A stretch of DNA of 64,000 nucleotides from CAYNJG01 sp964397295 (GCA_964397295.1 CAYNJG010000001.1:76181-140180); one strand, 5' to 3'; counted from the stretch's first letter, positions 8,727-18,055 are shown. The notes: generated by a model not told the origin, from the sequence alone. Translations and numbers: made by a program.

Positions 8727-8885
8727 GGTTTTTGAAGCAGATTTGTTCCGTAACACTGTCGTTTTGAGGTATAAAGTCAGAAGTGCGGCACAATCCATCA
8801 TCGTTGGGCAAGCAGCTTCGACGATGGTCGTAAAATAATTTCATTCCGTTAGGAGACTTACTGGGACACGGTTCCTCAATAGCTT

Positions 8886-9413
8886 ATGGCACGTAACCCC
8901 ATGGATCGCGGTGGCGATCAAACTCGTATCAACGAAAAAATCCGGATCACACCCATTCGCGTAATCGCAGCGGACGGTGAACAACTCGGCGTAATACCAA
9001 CCGAAGAGGCACTCGCGAAAGCGCGCGAAGATGGCCTTGACCTGGTCGAAGTTGCTCCGACAGAGCGACCTCCTGTTTGCCGAATCATGAACTACGGCAA
9101 ATACAAATACGAGAAAAACAAAAAAGCAAACAAAGGCAGCAGTCATCAAACGAAGACGAAAGAGATTCGTTTGCGTCCCAAAACTGGGAAACATGACATC
9201 GACTTCAAGGTAAAGAAGGCCGCCGGTTTTCTGGGCTCTCGAGACAAAGTTCAAGTCTCCGTTGTCTTCCGTGGCCGCGAAATCGTACACGTCGAAGAAG
9301 GTCGTCGCGTCATGGCAAGTGTGGTCGAAGCGCTAGTGCCGGAACACGGCAAGCTCGAGATTTCCCCAATGCAGCAAGGTCGACGAATTATCTGCACGAT
9401 TGCACCGAAGTAG
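8886..9413 (+). CDS. infC: Translation initiation factor IF-3
   Basis: A 175-residue IF-3 of normal length. It binds the 30S subunit, prevents premature 50S joining and checks initiator tRNA pairing. The N-domain opens with RINEKIRITPIRVI and has DLVEVAPTERPPVCRIMNYGKY. A lysine-rich linker (KYEKNKKANK) leads to the C-domain with RPKTGKHDIDFKVKKA and PMQQGRRI. It starts with a normal ATG, although the AUU start is a known autoregulatory feature in enterobacteria, so that mode of control is not indicated here. rpmI and rplT do not follow; the next gene is convergent. Closed by a strong terminator. Confidence 0.97.
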   Translation: MARNPMDRGGDQTRINEKIRITPIRVIAADGEQLGVIPTEEALAKAREDGLDLVEVAPTERPPVCRIMNYGKYKYEKNKKANKGSSHQTKTKEIRLRPKTGKHDIDFKVKKAAGFLGSRDKVQVSVVFRGREIVHVEEGRRVMASVVEALVPEHGKLEISPMQQGRRIICTIAPK

Positions 9414-9436
9414 TCGGCGGTGGTTTTTAAACTATG

Positions 9437-9469
9437 AAAGTGGAGGCAGTGCGCTGTCTCCACTTTTTT
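9437..9469 (+). terminator. Rho-independent terminator of infC
   Basis: A 13-bp stem with one G-T pair (9437-9449 with 9454-9466, loop TGCG) is followed by a T run. It lies 24 bp after the infC stop and just before the end of the convergent folC. Confidence 0.9.
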
Positions 9470-9476
9470 CGTACCG

Positions 9477-10892
9477 CTACGTTTGCTCGGTACGTAAGAT
9501 TTCGCGAATTTCTGCGGCGAGAAAAAACGAGCCAGCAACGCAAATCAACTCGTCGGGTTCGCTATCCTGTTTTGCAGCTCGCCACGCCTCGATTGGTGTT
9601 GCGTAGCAGTCAACGCGAACGGGTCGTTCTGAAACCGGCAACGCCTTCGATTTGTTCGCGATCATTTCGGCCAAACTCTCCACCTCATGACCTCGGGGAT
9701 TGTTTTCGTAACGCGTGCAAATGATGTTGTCGAAGTGGGGCACTAGGTGGTCCAACATACCTTGGACGTCTTTGCCTCGTGTCGTACCTAGAACTAGCCA
9801 CTTTCGTCGACTATCAATTTCGCGAAGTGTTTCAACGAGTGCTTTTGCTGACGCCACATTGTGTGCGGCATCTATGACCACCAAAGGATTTTTGCGGACG
9901 ATTTCAATGCGAGCTTCACACTGAACGGTCGCGAAACCTTCTCTGATCGCTTCATCTGTTGGTCTAGTCTCGATCGGTAATTGATTCAGCGCTGCCCACG
10001 CGACAGCTGCGTTGGCTGCTTGGTGCTTACCCAGACAACGGATTCCAACTTCGGACATCGCTGATCTCCAACCACTGTCTTGGCGGTCTTCGATGTCGAA
10101 AACACTTGCCAATACCTCACGCTGCAGGTTGTAGTTCACGCAGCGGAAATCAACATCGCGGCAAACTAATGGAGCGTTTCGCTTCGTGGCAATCTCCTCG
10201 ATGACGGTTTTCGCCTCTGCGCCGACAACGCCACTTACCACGGGAACACTGTCCTTGATGATCCCGGCTTTCTCTGCGGCAATCAGGGCCAAGGTATCAC
10301 CGAGTTGCTTGGTGTGGTCGAGACTGATGCTCGTGATCACGCTGACCAGCGGATGACAAACATTCGTCGAATCCAGTCGACCGCCCAAACCAACCTCCAA
10401 AACGGCCACGTCTACTTTTTCGCTTGCGAAGAACAAGAAACCTAGCGCCGTAGCGATTTCGAAATACGTGACGGGATCTTCGGCGTGCTCCTGGTCGAGT
10501 TGCCTTACCGCCGGCCGAGTTTTTTCCACCAGTTTCACCAAAATCTGCGGACTGCATGGCTGACCATTTCGTCGAAATCGCTCTTCGATATGGTGCAAAT
10601 GTGGCGAGGTGTAGCTACCGCAAGTCATTCCCGCTGCTTGAATGGCCCCCGAAATAAACGCGGCCGTCGAACCTTTCCCTTTTGTGCCTGCGATGTGGAT
10701 GATATTGAGGCTCTCGTGCGGATCGCCTAACAATTCGAGCAGGCGACGCATTCGATTGAGATTCATTTCTCGATTCGAATACGGCATCTTCGCCACACGC
10801 TCGTAATTGATACGACCAAGCAAAAATTCTTCCGTCGCCTGGTACTCGGGCGTGTTGCGAAAATCGTGGTTTGGCAGTTCCGTTTGATCCAT
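9477..10892 (-). CDS. folC: Bifunctional folylpolyglutamate/dihydrofolate synthase
   Basis: A 471-residue Mur-ligase-fold enzyme that adds glutamate to (dihydro)folate with ATP. The P-loop GTKGKGST is at residues 69-76, preceded by the family's NIIHIA strand and followed by GSYTSPHL, the folate-binding loop. Further core motifs are VLEVGLGGRLDSTN, the SISLDHTKQLGDT metal-binding region and AEKAGIIK; the C-domain has VIDAAHNVASAKALVETL. The N-terminus has about 20 extra residues before FLLGRINYERV. Convergent with infC. Whether it has both activities or only polyglutamylation cannot be told from sequence. Confidence 0.95.
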   Translation of the reverse strand: MDQTELPNHDFRNTPEYQATEEFLLGRINYERVAKMPYSNREMNLNRMRRLLELLGDPHESLNIIHIAGTKGKGSTAAFISGAIQAAGMTCGSYTSPHLHHIEERFRRNGQPCSPQILVKLVEKTRPAVRQLDQEHAEDPVTYFEIATALGFLFFASEKVDVAVLEVGLGGRLDSTNVCHPLVSVITSISLDHTKQLGDTLALIAAEKAGIIKDSVPVVSGVVGAEAKTVIEEIATKRNAPLVCRDVDFRCVNYNLQREVLASVFDIEDRQDSGWRSAMSEVGIRCLGKHQAANAAVAWAALNQLPIETRPTDEAIREGFATVQCEARIEIVRKNPLVVIDAAHNVASAKALVETLREIDSRRKWLVLGTTRGKDVQGMLDHLVPHFDNIICTRYENNPRGHEVESLAEMIANKSKALPVSERPVRVDCYATPIEAWRAAKQDSEPDELICVAGSFFLAAEIREILRTEQT

Positions 10893-11121
10893 GCGACTGA
10901 CGGGAATTGAACGGGGTAGAAAGTGAGATCACCGAATGGTACAGCGGCGCATCGCTCTTGGTACCGAAAACTAAGCAAATGTACCAGCGGACCAGCCCGG
11001 AAACTCTTTGCAAATACTTCTGTTTCGCGAGTTGGAACTCTTGCCGCTACACTAGATACGTCACGAGGGAAGATTTCGTGGCGATCTCCGTTTGGTGCAA
11101 ATATCCTGCTGGCAGTTAACC

Positions 11122-12420
11122 GTGGCTCAAGACCAACCCATTCGATTCAAGTGTCCCAAGTGCGAGGCCAAGATGCGCGCATTGGCATCCGAAGCTGGTT
11201 CGCAACGGAAGTGTCCCAAGTGCGAGGCCAAGTTTCGCATTCCAAAGCCTGGCGCCGTGAAGAAGTCGGCTACATCGGATCGCAAAGCGAAATCTGGTAG
11301 CGGTGTCCCAAAGCGACGCGCGCCCAAGCCGAAAAAGAAGAAGCAAGAGGACCTAGTTCCCGTCATATGTGGTGTCTGCAATACGCGGATCTACGTAAAG
11401 CTTCAGCAGGTCGGCAGTACGGTCGAGTGTCCTGATTGCTACACGCAAAACATGGTGAAGGAACCACCCAAGGACAAAATAAAGAAAGCTCCACCCGCTA
11501 TGGCGACCGACGGCTACGGTTTGGCTGCGCCGCAAGAGATCACGATCATCGACAAAATGGGAAAGGAGATGTTGGACGAAGCCGATGAAGTCGTTCAGAA
11601 AGAAATCGAAGAAGCACCTAAGATGCCCGACAGACCTTTCATGTCTGGCATTGTGACCTACCCGTTTCGGGCTAGTGTCCTTCCAATGGTCCTTGGGATG
11701 GCGATCGCATGGACTTTCCTAGCGATCGCAATCAGCTTCGCTTGGACACTAGAAGGGTTCGCTGCCGCTGTCGCTCCTGTCATCTTGGCAGGTCTCGCGA
11801 TCATAGGTTTGTTCATTTTGGTACCAACGCTGGCGTGTTTTCAAAAGATCTTCGAGAACTCGTCCAGCGGCGATGACGAATCGGACATCCGACCGGATGG
11901 TGGCATGTACACGGTCATAGAATCTTTTTTCGATGTAGTGCCATTCATATTGGCTGCTGCAATCAGCTGCGTTCCGACACTGGGTATCGTTCATTTGTCG
12001 GGTCTTCCAAAGCCTTTCGAAATTGCTGCTGCATACTGTGCCTTCTTGCTGTTTCCGTTCGTGTTGCTATCGATGATGGAACACAGTTCGATTCTCGGCG
12101 TCTTTTCTAAAAACGTTTTCGGTAGCATTGCCAAGATTCCCGGCGCATGGTTGAAGTTCATAGTAATAGCAACGCTCTTGTTCGCGTCCGCTGCTGGGAT
12201 CGCAACTGCACTTGTGATGTTTGATGTGTCTCAGCTAAACATCACGGTTCTGTTCCTGCTGATGGTGTTAGTAAGCTTCGCAATGCTCTGCATTGTCACG
12301 GTCTACTTCCGACTACTAGGCAGACTGGCTTTCGTCTTATCGCAGAAGGTATGGATTGAGGTTCGCGATAAACCGCAAAATGACACCGAGTCTTCAGAAG
12401 ATCTGATGTACGTCAGTTAA
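11122..12420 (+). CDS. Zinc-ribbon polytopic membrane protein of unknown function
   Basis: About 432 residues from GTG 11122; TTG 11092 or GTG 11095 are alternatives. GTG 11122 was chosen because the zinc ribbon (FKCPKCEAK) begins a few residues later. The N-terminus has an MJ0042-like ribbon with two CPKCEAK knuckles, then a basic Pro/Lys linker, and a second ribbon (CGVCNTRIYV, ECPDCYTQN). A helical acidic segment follows, then about six hydrophobic spans (for example VLPMVLGMAIAWTFLAIAIS and FIVIATLLFASAAGIA). The layout, a soluble metal-binding head plus a polytopic domain, is common in planctomycetes with no known role. Monocistronic by context. No enzyme motif is visible. Confidence 0.75.
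   Translation: MAQDQPIRFKCPKCEAKMRALASEAGSQRKCPKCEAKFRIPKPGAVKKSATSDRKAKSGSGVPKRRAPKPKKKKQEDLVPVICGVCNTRIYVKLQQVGSTVECPDCYTQNMVKEPPKDKIKKAPPAMATDGYGLAAPQEITIIDKMGKEMLDEADEVVQKEIEEAPKMPDRPFMSGIVTYPFRASVLPMVLGMAIAWTFLAIAISFAWTLEGFAAAVAPVILAGLAIIGLFILVPTLACFQKIFENSSSGDDESDIRPDGGMYTVIESFFDVVPFILAAAISCVPTLGIVHLSGLPKPFEIAAAYCAFLLFPFVLLSMMEHSSILGVFSKNVFGSIAKIPGAWLKFIVIATLLFASAAGIATALVMFDVSQLNITVLFLLMVLVSFAMLCIVTVYFRLLGRLAFVLSQKVWIEVRDKPQNDTESSEDLMYVS
11149..11232 (+). repeat. 24-bp direct repeat encoding two zinc knuckles
   Basis: The same 24 nt occur at 11149-11172 and 11209-11232, coding KCPKCEAK twice with identical codons. Synonymous positions have not drifted, so the second knuckle is either a recent copy or kept alike by gene conversion. 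Confidence 0.9.
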
Positions 12421-12603
12421 CTCGAAGGCAAGCTAGCGTCATTTCCCTGCTGAGTTTTTGGCAAACCCTATCAGTCGCTCGCGTCGTAATGGCGCTATGG
12501 CCCACGTGGGGGATGCAATTTGATCAGAAAAGTTCTTATTTGAATGGGTTCGTTGCATAGAATCGTCTCACACAGACTTTGTGGCTTTTATGGGAATTCG
12601 CAC

Positions 12604-13230
12604 ATGCGACGGATGCAAGTAATAACTCTGATGCTGTTGATGACAGCTGCTGTTGCGGCACAGGAATTTGAATCAAACGCTACATCGTGTATTGAAACAG
12701 CTGAGCTTGGACTTTGGTCGCCGTGGGTTGATTACGACGACACGCAGTATCGAGGCCAATGGTTTGTCGCTGATGGACCACTCGGCGGATCGTGTTCTTC
12801 TGGTGGAAGGTTCTTTGTCGAAGGCAACGTGATCGAGAGTGGTCAACCTCTCGACTTGCGTGTTCTCGGTGTTGGCACTCATTTTTTAACTGCCAGGTTG
12901 AGACCTCTCGACAGTGGTGAGACGATTCGGAGGGTATGGCAAGTCCAAGTCACTGACCCCGGCGACATCGACGGCGATGGTGAAGTTACGTTTTCGGACT
13001 TCTTAACATTGGCGAGAGAATACGGTGAGAATTCGGGTCGCGCGAGCGGTGACCTCGACTACAGCGGCCAGATAGGCTTTGCTGATTTTATGATTCTTAG
13101 CCGGAACTTCGGCAACACGTCCCGCGCTGCGACCACTCCACCCGTGGCAACGCCAGAACCAGCGAGTTACACCTTAGCAAGTCTAGCATTGCTCGCTCTC
13201 TTACAACTCCGTTCGCGTCGTCGACACTAA
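12604..13230 (+). CDS. PEP-CTERM protein with dockerin-like EF-hand pair
   Basis: A 208-residue exported protein. The ATG at 12604 (or 12613) starts a signal peptide (VITLMLLMTAAVAA). After a beta-rich region come two Ca-binding loops, DIDGDGEVTFSDFLTLAREY and GDLDYSGQIGFADFMILSRN, spaced like the duplicated loops of dockerin/PEP-CTERM proteins. A PEP-CTERM signal closes it: TPEPASY, hydrophobic LASLALLALLQL and basic RSRRRH. It is expected to be sorted to the outer surface by an exosortase-type enzyme. The frame is open 60 nt upstream, but that stretch is not signal-like. Confidence 0.85.
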   Translation: MRRMQVITLMLLMTAAVAAQEFESNATSCIETAELGLWSPWVDYDDTQYRGQWFVADGPLGGSCSSGGRFFVEGNVIESGQPLDLRVLGVGTHFLTARLRPLDSGETIRRVWQVQVTDPGDIDGDGEVTFSDFLTLAREYGENSGRASGDLDYSGQIGFADFMILSRNFGNTSRAATTPPVATPEPASYTLASLALLALLQLRSRRRH

Positions 13231-13277
13231 GAAATCAGTTGGGTAGACTACGCCTTTCTCAATTGAAAGGACTTCCC

Positions 13278-13487
13278 ATGGCTGACGTAAAGATCCGACT
13301 TCGAGACAATGGTCCCTTCGTAGTGGAAGGCCCTGTTACGCTGACTGATGTGGATGGAAAAGAGTTTACGATTGACTCTTCCAAGCCCGCGATTGCACTT
13401 TGTCGATGTGGTGCCTCGGCAAACAAACCGTTTTGCGATGGCGCGCACAACAAGTGTGGCTTCGAATCAGCCGAACGCGCCGAGTAA
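13278..13487 (+). CDS. CDGSH iron-sulfur domain protein
   Basis: A small 69-residue protein with the complete CDGSH-type motif CRCGASANKPFCDGAH: Cys42, Cys44, Cys53 and His57 are the expected [2Fe-2S] ligands (3Cys-1His). Such domains carry redox-active, pH-sensitive clusters; their bacterial roles are mostly unknown. The start at 13278 follows an AAAGGA ribosome-binding site at about 9 nt; the ORF start at 13239 would add 13 unrelated residues. Single domain, no signal peptide, so cytoplasmic. Confidence 0.92.
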   Translation: MADVKIRLRDNGPFVVEGPVTLTDVDGKEFTIDSSKPAIALCRCGASANKPFCDGAHNKCGFESAERAE

Positions 13488-13692
13488 ACAACTTTTCCCC
13501 ACACGCACGTTCGTAGACTTTCGTACTCGCGTTTTTGTAAACACAAGCGAGAAAGAAGTTTACATTCATCTATGTTGACACTTGTTCAACCCGTGGCGAA
13601 CGAAAACATGCGTCGATAGGATCTCGTTCCTTCAGTTTTTCAAACAATTGGCTGGCGACTCTCACGAGTTCGTCGGTGATAGGAACGAACGC

Positions 13693-14535
13693 ATGGAATC
13701 GCGCGATGTTGACGTAGTTTCCGATGCCGATACGGCATCACTCGACAAAGCCTCACTACCCTACGAAGGTCGTTGGAGTCGGTTGGTCAGTACGACCAAC
13801 TGGGAAAAAGGCCAGATCGTTTTCGAATGGAGAAATGCATTGAAGGAGCAGGAGGCTCCAGCCAGCGAATACGCAGATGATGCGTGGGCTCGGCGTGTCG
13901 GTGGTGTGACCGGACAACACATCGGTCGTCTTCGACGCGTCTTTGAACGTTTCGGCGAGTCGAACTCGCAATACGACGGTCTCTACTGGAGCCATTTCCA
14001 GGCGGCCCTGGATTGGGACGATGCCGAAATGTGGCTTGAGGGTACGATACAGAACAAGTGGTCCGTATCGAAAATGCGAAAGGCTCGCTGGGAAGCAATA
14101 GGCGCACCCGAAGAACTGAAGCCTTCAGAAGAAGACATCATCACAACAGAGTTGAACGAAGATCTTGACGTCCGTGAAGACCATGAGCCCATGGTTTCTC
14201 AATCAACAGTAGGCGACCCTGATGACAATCGTGTTATCGAGGGCCCCGACTTTGGCGACGAAGACGAAGAAATGGCATCGGTTTCGAAAGAAGCCGACGG
14301 TGGTCCTCATATCTATTCCGAAGACGACAACACGACGGTTCCTTTCGTACGTCCGTTTGAGAATATCCCGGACCTACCAGAGGACGTGGGCGAAGCGTTT
14401 GAATCATTCAAGCTTACAATCATCCGCCACAAAGCTGAGGATTGGCAACAGATTGCTCGAGAAGATATGCTGTCAGCTCTTGAGTCCTTGAAAGAGCTGA
14501 CGCTCGCACCCGCGACTTCAGATTCTTCTTTTTAA
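13693..14535 (+). CDS. Conserved-looking hypothetical protein
   Basis: 280 residues from ATG 13693, which has AGGAACG just upstream; an in-frame ATG at 13582 would add 37 residues of no recognisable kind. The N-terminal 120 residues are dense in Trp and charge (YEGRWSRLVSTTNWEKGQIV, AWARRVGGVTGQHIGRLRRV, YDGLYWSHFQAALDWDDAEM) and look like a compact helical domain that could bind a nucleic acid or protein. The middle is acidic and disordered, and the end is again helical (FESFKLTIIRHKAEDWQQIA). No membrane span or signal. I recall similar proteins in planctomycetes but no function. It lies 34 bp upstream of bioF and may be cotranscribed with it. Confidence 0.7.
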   Translation: MESRDVDVVSDADTASLDKASLPYEGRWSRLVSTTNWEKGQIVFEWRNALKEQEAPASEYADDAWARRVGGVTGQHIGRLRRVFERFGESNSQYDGLYWSHFQAALDWDDAEMWLEGTIQNKWSVSKMRKARWEAIGAPEELKPSEEDIITTELNEDLDVREDHEPMVSQSTVGDPDDNRVIEGPDFGDEDEEMASVSKEADGGPHIYSEDDNTTVPFVRPFENIPDLPEDVGEAFESFKLTIIRHKAEDWQQIAREDMLSALESLKELTLAPATSDSSF

Positions 14536-14569
14536 TTATTGTTCGCCAACTCCGCCGCCAAACATATCT

Positions 14570-15724
14570 ATGTCACTCGACTGGATCGATGATGAACTCG
14601 AACAGTTGAAGTCGGCGAGTCTGCTGCGACAACGCGTAAGCAGAACAGGTAAGCTCTGCGCGACGATAACCGTCGATGGTACATCGTATGTGAACTTCGG
14701 CTCGAACGACTATTTGGGAATCGCCGCCGATCCGAAACTACAAAAGACGGTTAGCGACACGCTCGAGCAAAACGGTTGGGGCAGTGGTGCCAGTCCCCTG
14801 ATCGTCGGTCGCGGGGAACTACACGCGGAACTCGAAACGCAACTCGCCATCTTCTTGCAAGCCGAAGCTGCTTTGCTTTTCCCGACGGGTTTCGCAGCGA
14901 ATGCTGGAACAATTCCCGCGCTGGTCGGAAAACCAGATGTCATTTTCAGCGATGCGAAAAATCACGCCAGCATCATCGACGGATGTCGCCTGTCCGGCGC
15001 GAAGACAGTCGTATATCCGCACTTGGATGTCGATGCGCTCGCGGAACTCCTGACGACTGAAGGAAGCGAAAAGAAACTGATTGTTTCCGATAGTCTGTTT
15101 AGTATGGACGGTGATATAGCTCCATTGAAACAACTCGCTAACCTCGCAGAGCGTCACGAAGCGATGTTGATGGTCGACGAAGCTCACGCTTTGGGTGCCT
15201 ACGGCGGCAAGAATGGAGGTGGTGTTGCCGAAGAACAGGGAGTTGCAGAACGGATCGATGTTCGCGTCGGTACGCTTAGCAAATCTTTTGGTAGTCACGG
15301 TGGTTTTGTCGCTGGATCGCGGAAATTGATCGATTATTTGTCGAACCGTGCAAGGACTTACGTCTTTTCCACCGCCGCGCCAATTGCAGCGACTGCTGTG
15401 GCGCTTTCCGCACTGCAAATCGTTCGCGATCAACCCGAACGTAGACTGAGGCTTCGGTCTATCGCAGAACGGATTCGGGCGGAACTAAGCAAACAAGGCT
15501 GGCAAGTTCCGAAACTAGGTACGCATATCGTTCCTGTTACCATCGGCGATCCAGCGCGGACTTTGGACATTGCCGGCCGACTACGCGACGATGGTTTTTG
15601 GGTGCCATGTATCCGACCTCCTAGTGTGCCGCACGGCGAATCATTGTTAAGGATCAGCTTATCGAGTTCGCATAGCGATGAGATGATTGATGACCTGATC
15701 GGTGCTCTCGCTCGACTACGTTAA
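14570..15724 (+). CDS. bioF: 8-amino-7-oxononanoate synthase (alpha-oxoamine synthase)
   Basis: 384 residues, the normal size. A PLP enzyme that condenses pimeloyl-ACP/CoA with L-alanine in biotin synthesis. Motifs: NFGSNDYLGIA, GSGASPLIVGR, FPTGFAANAGTI, DAKNHASIIDGCRLSGA, VDEAHALGAYG and the Schiff-base lysine in GTLSKSFGSHGG (Lys238). No other bio gene is next to it. Glycine C-acetyltransferase (kbl) and 5-aminolevulinate synthase are close relatives; the short N-terminus and lack of family-specific extensions favour BioF, but this cannot be settled by eye. Confidence 0.88.
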   Translation: MSLDWIDDELEQLKSASLLRQRVSRTGKLCATITVDGTSYVNFGSNDYLGIAADPKLQKTVSDTLEQNGWGSGASPLIVGRGELHAELETQLAIFLQAEAALLFPTGFAANAGTIPALVGKPDVIFSDAKNHASIIDGCRLSGAKTVVYPHLDVDALAELLTTEGSEKKLIVSDSLFSMDGDIAPLKQLANLAERHEAMLMVDEAHALGAYGGKNGGGVAEEQGVAERIDVRVGTLSKSFGSHGGFVAGSRKLIDYLSNRARTYVFSTAAPIAATAVALSALQIVRDQPERRLRLRSIAERIRAELSKQGWQVPKLGTHIVPVTIGDPARTLDIAGRLRDDGFWVPCIRPPSVPHGESLLRISLSSSHSDEMIDDLIGALARLR

Positions 15725-15779
15725 TGTTCACGCGCATGGATTCTTTCCAATCTACCCCTCGTTAGAGCGATATACTAAT

Positions 15780-15797
15780 TGTGAGCAACTACTCACA
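15780..15797. promoter_or_regulatory. Inverted repeat near a -10-like box upstream of the TPM gene
   Basis: TGTGAG-6 nt-CTCACA is a perfect 6-bp inverted repeat, 4 nt after a TATACT box at 15771-15776. The position suits an operator, but no clear -35 box is present. Confidence 0.3.
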
Positions 15798-15858
15798 CGT
15801 CGAATAATCTCGCAACTCTGCGGGATGTCTTAGGAGGTGCAATTTCTAGGGGCTATCT

Positions 15859-17145
15859 ATGAAAAACGTTGGGCTAGCGGTATGCGCGTTATTTCTCTGC
15901 GGTAGTGTGGCTTTCGGTCAATCTTATTCTCGACCGACAAATGGATTCGTTCTTGACAAGACTTCTACAATTTCGGGAAGTGACAAGCGACAGATCAACG
16001 AAGTCTGTCGCCAAATAAAAAGCGAAACGAACGGCGAAATCATGGTCGCCATCGTGCCGACAACGAACGGACAAAACCCTCGGCAATTCGCTACAAAACT
16101 ATTCAACCGATGGAACATCGGTCACGCCTATTCCAATCGAGGCGTACTGGTATTCGTGGCCATCAACGATCGCAAAGCCGAAATCGTACTCGGCGACGGC
16201 ATCTACGGTGCGCGAGAAGAAACGATCGCGCGATCCATCATTTCAGATTACATGATGCCCAAGTTCAAGCAACGCAAACCGTCGGTAGGCACAAGGATCG
16301 CTGTTGAAGAATGTGCGAAACAGTTTTTTCGAACAAACGAAACTGTTGATACTGCGGTGGAAATAGAGACTGCCGAACCAACTTTGGATCGACCAGCAAA
16401 TGTACAAGTTGCCGCGGCAGTATCGCCGCCAGAAATCGTGTCCGCGGAATCGGATGTGTTTAGCGACGAGCTTTCACGCGAAACGCAGGTGGCGACCGTT
16501 TTGCCTGAGCATCCCGTGACCGATGATCAACCAGTCGAGAACAACCCGCCGCAGATACGACCTCGGAATCCGAACCGCAGAAACAGAAACGACGGTGGCG
16601 GTTTTATGACTCAGCTGCTCTTGCTATTGGGCGGTGGAGCATCTGCGGGCGGAGCTGGCTTTGGCTTCTATCGACTGGCAACCGCCCGTCGCCGGCCTCG
16701 GAATTGCGAGCGTTGCAGTCAACCAATGATGCGGCTCGACGAAGTGGCCGACGATGCTCACTTGAATGAAGCGGAGCGACTGGAAGAGAAACTTGGCAGC
16801 GTCGACTATGACGTTTGGGTGTGTAGCGGCTGCGATCATGCACAGAAACTTAGATACGGTGCGTTCTTTACTCGCTACAGCAAGTGTCCAAGCTGTCGAG
16901 CAAAAACAGCTTCGTCCACGACATCAACGATTCGACGGGCTACCACGATGTCGACGGGACTGAAAGAAGTCGAGGAGGCCTGCGAGAACTGCGACTACCA
17001 CAGGATCACCGAGCATATTATTCCACAGGTCGTTGAGAATAATCATTCCTCGTCGAACTTTTCTTCCGGTGGCGGCGGAGGGGGAGGTTCGTTTGGCAGT
17101 GGAGGCGGAACTAGTTCCGGAGGTGGCGCGAGTGGTAGCTGGTAA
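15859..17145 (+). CDS. TPM-domain exported protein with glycine-rich tail
   Basis: 428 residues. A signal peptide (LAVCALFLCGSVAFG) is followed by a TPM (YgcG/Psb32-like) domain at about residues 28-155 with GFVLDKTSTIS, EIMVAIVPTTNG, FNRWNIGHAYSNRGVLVFVA and VLGDGIYGA. A disordered linker leads to one membrane span (LLLLLGGGASAGGAGFGFYR) and a Cys-rich region with CERC, CSGC, CPSC and CENC pairs, likely two zinc ribbons. The tail is a Gly/Ser run ending in SGSW, typical of the YgcG group. The membrane topology puts the TPM domain outside the cytoplasm. TPM roles are varied and poorly known. Confidence 0.85.
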   Translation: MKNVGLAVCALFLCGSVAFGQSYSRPTNGFVLDKTSTISGSDKRQINEVCRQIKSETNGEIMVAIVPTTNGQNPRQFATKLFNRWNIGHAYSNRGVLVFVAINDRKAEIVLGDGIYGAREETIARSIISDYMMPKFKQRKPSVGTRIAVEECAKQFFRTNETVDTAVEIETAEPTLDRPANVQVAAAVSPPEIVSAESDVFSDELSRETQVATVLPEHPVTDDQPVENNPPQIRPRNPNRRNRNDGGGFMTQLLLLLGGGASAGGAGFGFYRLATARRRPRNCERCSQPMMRLDEVADDAHLNEAERLEEKLGSVDYDVWVCSGCDHAQKLRYGAFFTRYSKCPSCRAKTASSTTSTIRRATTMSTGLKEVEEACENCDYHRITEHIIPQVVENNHSSSNFSSGGGGGGGSFGSGGGTSSGGGASGSW

Positions 17146-17206
17146 GCCGGCAATGACTAGCCGAATCAACGGCAGTGGCGCGGGGCGCACGCCGCTACTG
17201 CGAGGC

Positions 17207-17941
17207 CTAGAAGTATGTTTGTAGGCGCGGTTTGATGACGATTTCTGGGACGTGCGCTCGAGGTGGTAGCGAACAAATCGTGAGGACCAACTCGGCGACG
17301 TCCTGTGGTTGCAGCATTCGACTGCGATGCTCATCGGAGACCGGATTCGGCCGTTGCTCCAACAATGGTGTGTCAACTTCGCCTGGATAAACGTTCGTGA
17401 TGCGAATACCATTCGGGGCTTCTTCTTGCCCGACTGCCGTGCCTAGCGCTGTCATAGCGAACTTTGAAGCACAGTAAGCAACACCGCCTAACTCAAGCGC
17501 TCGCTTTCCCGCCACGGAGCTGATATTGATGATCGTCCCCGATTCTTTGTCCCGCATCGCTGGCAAGACGGCGGCCATCATGTTGTAAGCACCTGTTGCG
17601 TTGACTTTTATAACGCGATCCCAGTCGTCCGGATTCATGTTGGCCATTGATCGATCGCGAATGTTGATTCCCGCGGCGTTCGCAAGGACATCGGCTGTGC
17701 CGATCTCCTTATTGAACCAGTCAGTCAGTATCGCAACAGAGTCTCGTTCAGCTACGTCAACTGTGTGAAACAGGATCTCGCCGGGGCCATCGTACGCCTG
17801 CTGTGCTTCTTTAAGCTTTTCTTCACGACGTCCACCAATCGCAACACGATATCCAGCTTTTGCCAACGTGTAAGCGATCGCTTGACCAATCCCGGTTGCA
17901 CCGCCCACGACCAACGCATTTTTTGATTCTTCGTTTCCCAT
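17207..17941 (-). CDS. Short-chain dehydrogenase/reductase (SDR)
   Basis: 244 residues from ATG 17941; ATG 17959 is an alternative six codons up. Classical SDR: Rossmann motif VVGGATGIGQAIA, a basic GGRREEK loop after beta 2 that suggests NADP(H), NAAG motif, catalytic Ser in ISSVAG and the YCASK Tyr-Lys pair, then VYPGEVDTPL. The C-terminus (VPEIVIKPRLQTYF) fits the clade of unknown oxidoreductases often called YdfG-like or sepiapterin/3-oxoacyl-like; the substrate is unknown. Convergent with the TPM gene and divergent from the RDD gene, so it is not part of the MoxR cluster. Confidence 0.93.
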   Translation of the reverse strand: MGNEESKNALVVGGATGIGQAIAYTLAKAGYRVAIGGRREEKLKEAQQAYDGPGEILFHTVDVAERDSVAILTDWFNKEIGTADVLANAAGINIRDRSMANMNPDDWDRVIKVNATGAYNMMAAVLPAMRDKESGTIINISSVAGKRALELGGVAYCASKFAMTALGTAVGQEEAPNGIRITNVYPGEVDTPLLEQRPNPVSDEHRSRMLQPQDVAELVLTICSLPPRAHVPEIVIKPRLQTYF

Positions 17942-18055
17942 GGGATGAATATATCCCATTCGAAACCGATCAACAGTACGGAAAAGGGATAACGACCCAC
18001 CGTCGTACTTTGCTAGAATCAGCTATAAGTTCCGGCACCAGGTATTCATTCGATA

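Noticed and set aside
13575..13580. Perfect -35 hexamer TTGACA upstream of the gene at 13693
   Set aside because: No -10-like box at 16-18 bp; therefore not annotated as a promoter.
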